A DNA stretch of 64,000 nucleotides. Source: Victivallales bacterium (GTDB lineage: Bacteria > Verrucomicrobiota > Lentisphaeria > Victivallales > UBA1829). The stretch is from NCBI GenBank assembly GCA_016285345.1, contig JAEEQN010000004.1:1-64000 (forward strand), in the 5' to 3' direction. The notes beneath the pieces are model-generated. The model ran no database searches. It was not told the origin of the DNA and saw only the letters and a list, made by a program, of their open reading frames with translations. The position numbers and the translations under genes are program-made. This document shows positions 62,169-64,000 of the stretch, one piece after another (the first letter of the stretch is position 1; the number at the start of each line of letters is the position of its first letter).

Positions 62169-64000
62169 ATGGCCGATACCGTTAAAACACTGACCGTCAA
62201 CGGACGGGAAGTCACGTTCACGAATGAACGCAACCTCCTGGAAGTCATCCGCAAAGCCGGGATCGAGATCCCGACCTTCTGCTACCACTCCGAACTGAGC
62301 ATCTACGGCGCCTGCCGCCTCTGCCTCGTCCTCGTCGAGGGCAAAGGCATCATGGCGTCCTGCTCCACCGCCCCCGCGCCCGGCATGGTCGTCCACACGG
62401 ACACCAAGGAAATCCGCGACATGCGCAAGATCAGCGTGGAACTCCTGCTCGCCAACCACAACCGCGAATGCCCGACCTGCGCCCGCAACGAGAACTGCAC
62501 CCTGCAGCGCATCGCCCACCAGCTCGGCGTCCAGGACATCCGCTTCAAATCCGTGAAGAAGGACGACCCGATCGACTTCTCCTCCCCGTCGCTCGTCCGC
62601 GACCCGAACAAGTGCGTGCTCTGCGGCGACTGCGTGCGCGTCTGCTCCGAACTCCAGGGCATCGGCGCGATCGACTTCTCGAACCGCGGCTCCAACGCCC
62701 GCGTGGCCCCGGCCTTCGGCGCTTCCCTCGGCGCGGTCGAGTGCGTGAACTGCGGCCAGTGCGCCGCCGTCTGCCCCACCGGCGCGATCGTCCCGAAACA
62801 GGACCGCAACCGCGTGTGGGACGCCCTGTACGATCCCGGCAAGACCGTCGTGGTCCAGATCGCCCCGGCCGTCCGCGTGGCGCTGGGCGAATACTTCGGC
62901 GCGAAGCCGGGCGAGAACGTGGCCGGCAAGCTCGTCGCCGCCCTGAAGCTCATGGGCTTCAAACACGTCTATGACACCAGCTTCTCCGCCGATATGACCA
63001 TCTTCGAGGAAGCCACCGAGCTCATCGACCGCATCGCCAACGGCGGCACGCTCCCGATGTTCACCAGCTGCTGCCCCGCCTGGGTCAAGTTCGCCGAGAT
63101 CTACTACCCCGAAATGATCCCCCACATCTCCAGCTGCCGTTCCCCGCAGGCCATGTTCGGCTCCATCGCCAAGAAGGTCCTGCCCGAACAGCTCGGCTGC
63201 AAGCGCGAAGACCTTGTGGTCGTCTCCATCATGCCCTGCACGGCGAAGAAGTTCGAGGCCCAGCTTCCGAAGTTCGCCGTCGACGGCAAGCCGGAAGTCG
63301 ACATCGTCGTGACCACCAGCGAAGTCCAGCGCATGATCAACTCCATGGGCATCAAGCTCAATGAGCTCCAGCCCGAAGCGTTCGACATGCCCATGGGATT
63401 CGCCACCGGCGGCGGCGTCATCTTCGGCGCGTCCGGCGGCGTCATGGAAGCCGCGCTCCGCTACGCGGTCGAAAAGCTCGACGGCAAACCGCTCGCATCC
63501 GTCGACTTCAAGGCCGTCCGCGGCATGAACACCCTCAAGGAAGCCACCGTGACCGCGGCCGGCAGGGAAATCCGCGTGGCGGTCGTCCACGGCCTCGCCA
63601 ATGCCAAGCGCCTCATCAACGACGTCCGCTCCGGCAAGGCCCACTACGACTTCGTCGAAGTCATGGCTTGCCCCGGCGGCTGCATCTCCGGCGGCGGCCA
63701 GCCCGTCGGCGTCACCGACGCGATCCGCGTCCAGCGCCAGCAGGGCCTCTACGCGGCCGACAAGTCCCAGCAGGTCCAGAAGAGCCAGGACAACTTCCTG
63801 GTCGACCAGTGCTACAAGGACCACATCGGCGGCAAGCCCGGCTCCCACGAAGCGCACCACCTGCTGCACACGGTCTACCAGAACCGCAGCCAAATCTTCG
63901 ACGCGAAGATTCCGATCATGCGCGGCACCGCCCGGAACCGCTTCATGATCACCGTCACGATCTGCGCCAAGCAGGACAACTGCCCCGGCCAGCTCCTGAT
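62169..64000 (+). CDS. hydA: [FeFe]-hydrogenase catalytic subunit HydA (3' end beyond window)
   Basis: At least 610 codons are present. N-terminal [2Fe-2S] (YGACRLC), His-Cys [4Fe-4S] (HNRECPTCARNENC) and two [4Fe-4S] clusters (CVLCGDCVRVC; CVNCGQCAAVC) feed the H-cluster: L1 FTSCCPAW (Cys301/302, proton-relay Cys kept), L2 IMPCTAKKFE (Cys357), L3 ACPGGC (Cys501/505). A C-terminal thioredoxin-like [2Fe-2S] domain appears to begin at FMITVTICAKQDN. It is an active M3-type trimeric or bifurcating HydA. The HydEFG maturases are not in the window. Confidence 0.97.
   Translation, partial: MADTVKTLTVNGREVTFTNERNLLEVIRKAGIEIPTFCYHSELSIYGACRLCLVLVEGKGIMASCSTAPAPGMVVHTDTKEIRDMRKISVELLLANHNRECPTCARNENCTLQRIAHQLGVQDIRFKSVKKDDPIDFSSPSLVRDPNKCVLCGDCVRVCSELQGIGAIDFSNRGSNARVAPAFGASLGAVECVNCGQCAAVCPTGAIVPKQDRNRVWDALYDPGKTVVVQIAPAVRVALGEYFGAKPGENVAGKLVAALKLMGFKHVYDTSFSADMTIFEEATELIDRIANGGTLPMFTSCCPAWVKFAEIYYPEMIPHISSCRSPQAMFGSIAKKVLPEQLGCKREDLVVVSIMPCTAKKFEAQLPKFAVDGKPEVDIVVTTSEVQRMINSMGIKLNELQPEAFDMPMGFATGGGVIFGASGGVMEAALRYAVEKLDGKPLASVDFKAVRGMNTLKEATVTAAGREIRVAVVHGLANAKRLINDVRSGKAHYDFVEVMACPGGCISGGGQPVGVTDAIRVQRQQGLYAADKSQQVQKSQDNFLVDQCYKDHIGGKPGSHEAHHLLHTVYQNRSQIFDAKIPIMRGTARNRFMITVTICAKQDNCPGQLL

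Overview
The window is a GC-rich, gene-dense stretch of a bacterial chromosome. It suggests an anaerobic, fermentative, Gram-negative member of the PVC superphylum, most likely a gut-type Lentisphaerota/Victivallales relative. The reasons are a bifurcating-type [FeFe]-hydrogenase operon, a surface protein combining AIDA-like and FG-GAP-like repeats, GspG-like pseudopilins with type II/IV assembly ATPases, secreted glycoside hydrolases, a heptosyltransferase and RicT. The taxonomic placement is inference. I saw no rRNA, tRNA, CRISPR array or transposase.

Layout. 1-2311 (-): 5' part of a large surface protein (C39-like peptidase fold, Ig-like domain, AIDA-like and FG-GAP-like repeats) with no signal peptide. 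2537-6206: secreted protein, small acidic protein, MscS channel. 6341-10478: an AT-richer island between inverted repeat blocks, carrying a WYL regulator, an EndoIII-like HhH glycosylase, an FtsK-like protein without a usable P-loop, and a Sel1-repeat protein. 10573-13651 (-): DnaQ-like exonuclease and glycogen phosphorylase. 13959-18611: a structured RNA leader followed by gcvT-gcvH-gcvPA-gcvPB. 18824-24711: a Cys/Met-metabolism PLP enzyme, dtd, dxr, rseP, ispG. 24830-27327: two pseudopilins and ricT. 27453-32863: a second copy of the structured RNA, then hisF, malic enzyme, panC and an NSS transporter. 32966-35805: flavoproteins, an EI24-type membrane protein, a rubredoxin-like lipoprotein. 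36074-39055: GH5 lipoprotein, GNAT, trpF, coaX. 39117-44946 (-): two GspE/PilB ATPases, PilT, GspF/PilC. 45155-51002: metallophosphatase, glycosyltransferase 9, secreted protein, GH39-like enzyme, thioredoxin-fold protein. 51105-56109: hybrid sensor kinase and CDF transporter. 56431-64000: a hydrogenase locus with a sensory HydS-like protein and a SpoIIE phosphatase ahead of hydC, hydB and hydA (truncated by the window edge).

Genes that work together: gcvTHP (glycine cleavage); dxr and ispG (MEP isoprenoid pathway); panC and coaX (CoA biosynthesis, in separate loci); the GspE/PilT/GspF set with pseudopilins made elsewhere; and the Hyd complex with its putative H2- or redox-sensing module.

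The strongest novelty candidate is a pair of about 150-nt intergenic RNAs (14003-14154 and 27509-27658). Their promoters match, their core is conserved, and their stems are kept by compensatory changes: the outer 9-bp stem has almost no sequence in common between copies yet pairs fully in both. A hairpin loop can form a 7-bp pseudoknot with a downstream conserved strand. I do not recognise it as a known riboswitch class. The second candidate is the repeat-bracketed four-gene island at 6.3-10.5 kb, which resembles a regulated defence or DNA-processing cassette.

Promoters across the window fit TTGAAA - 16/17 nt - TATAGT, and this consensus helped decide several start codons.
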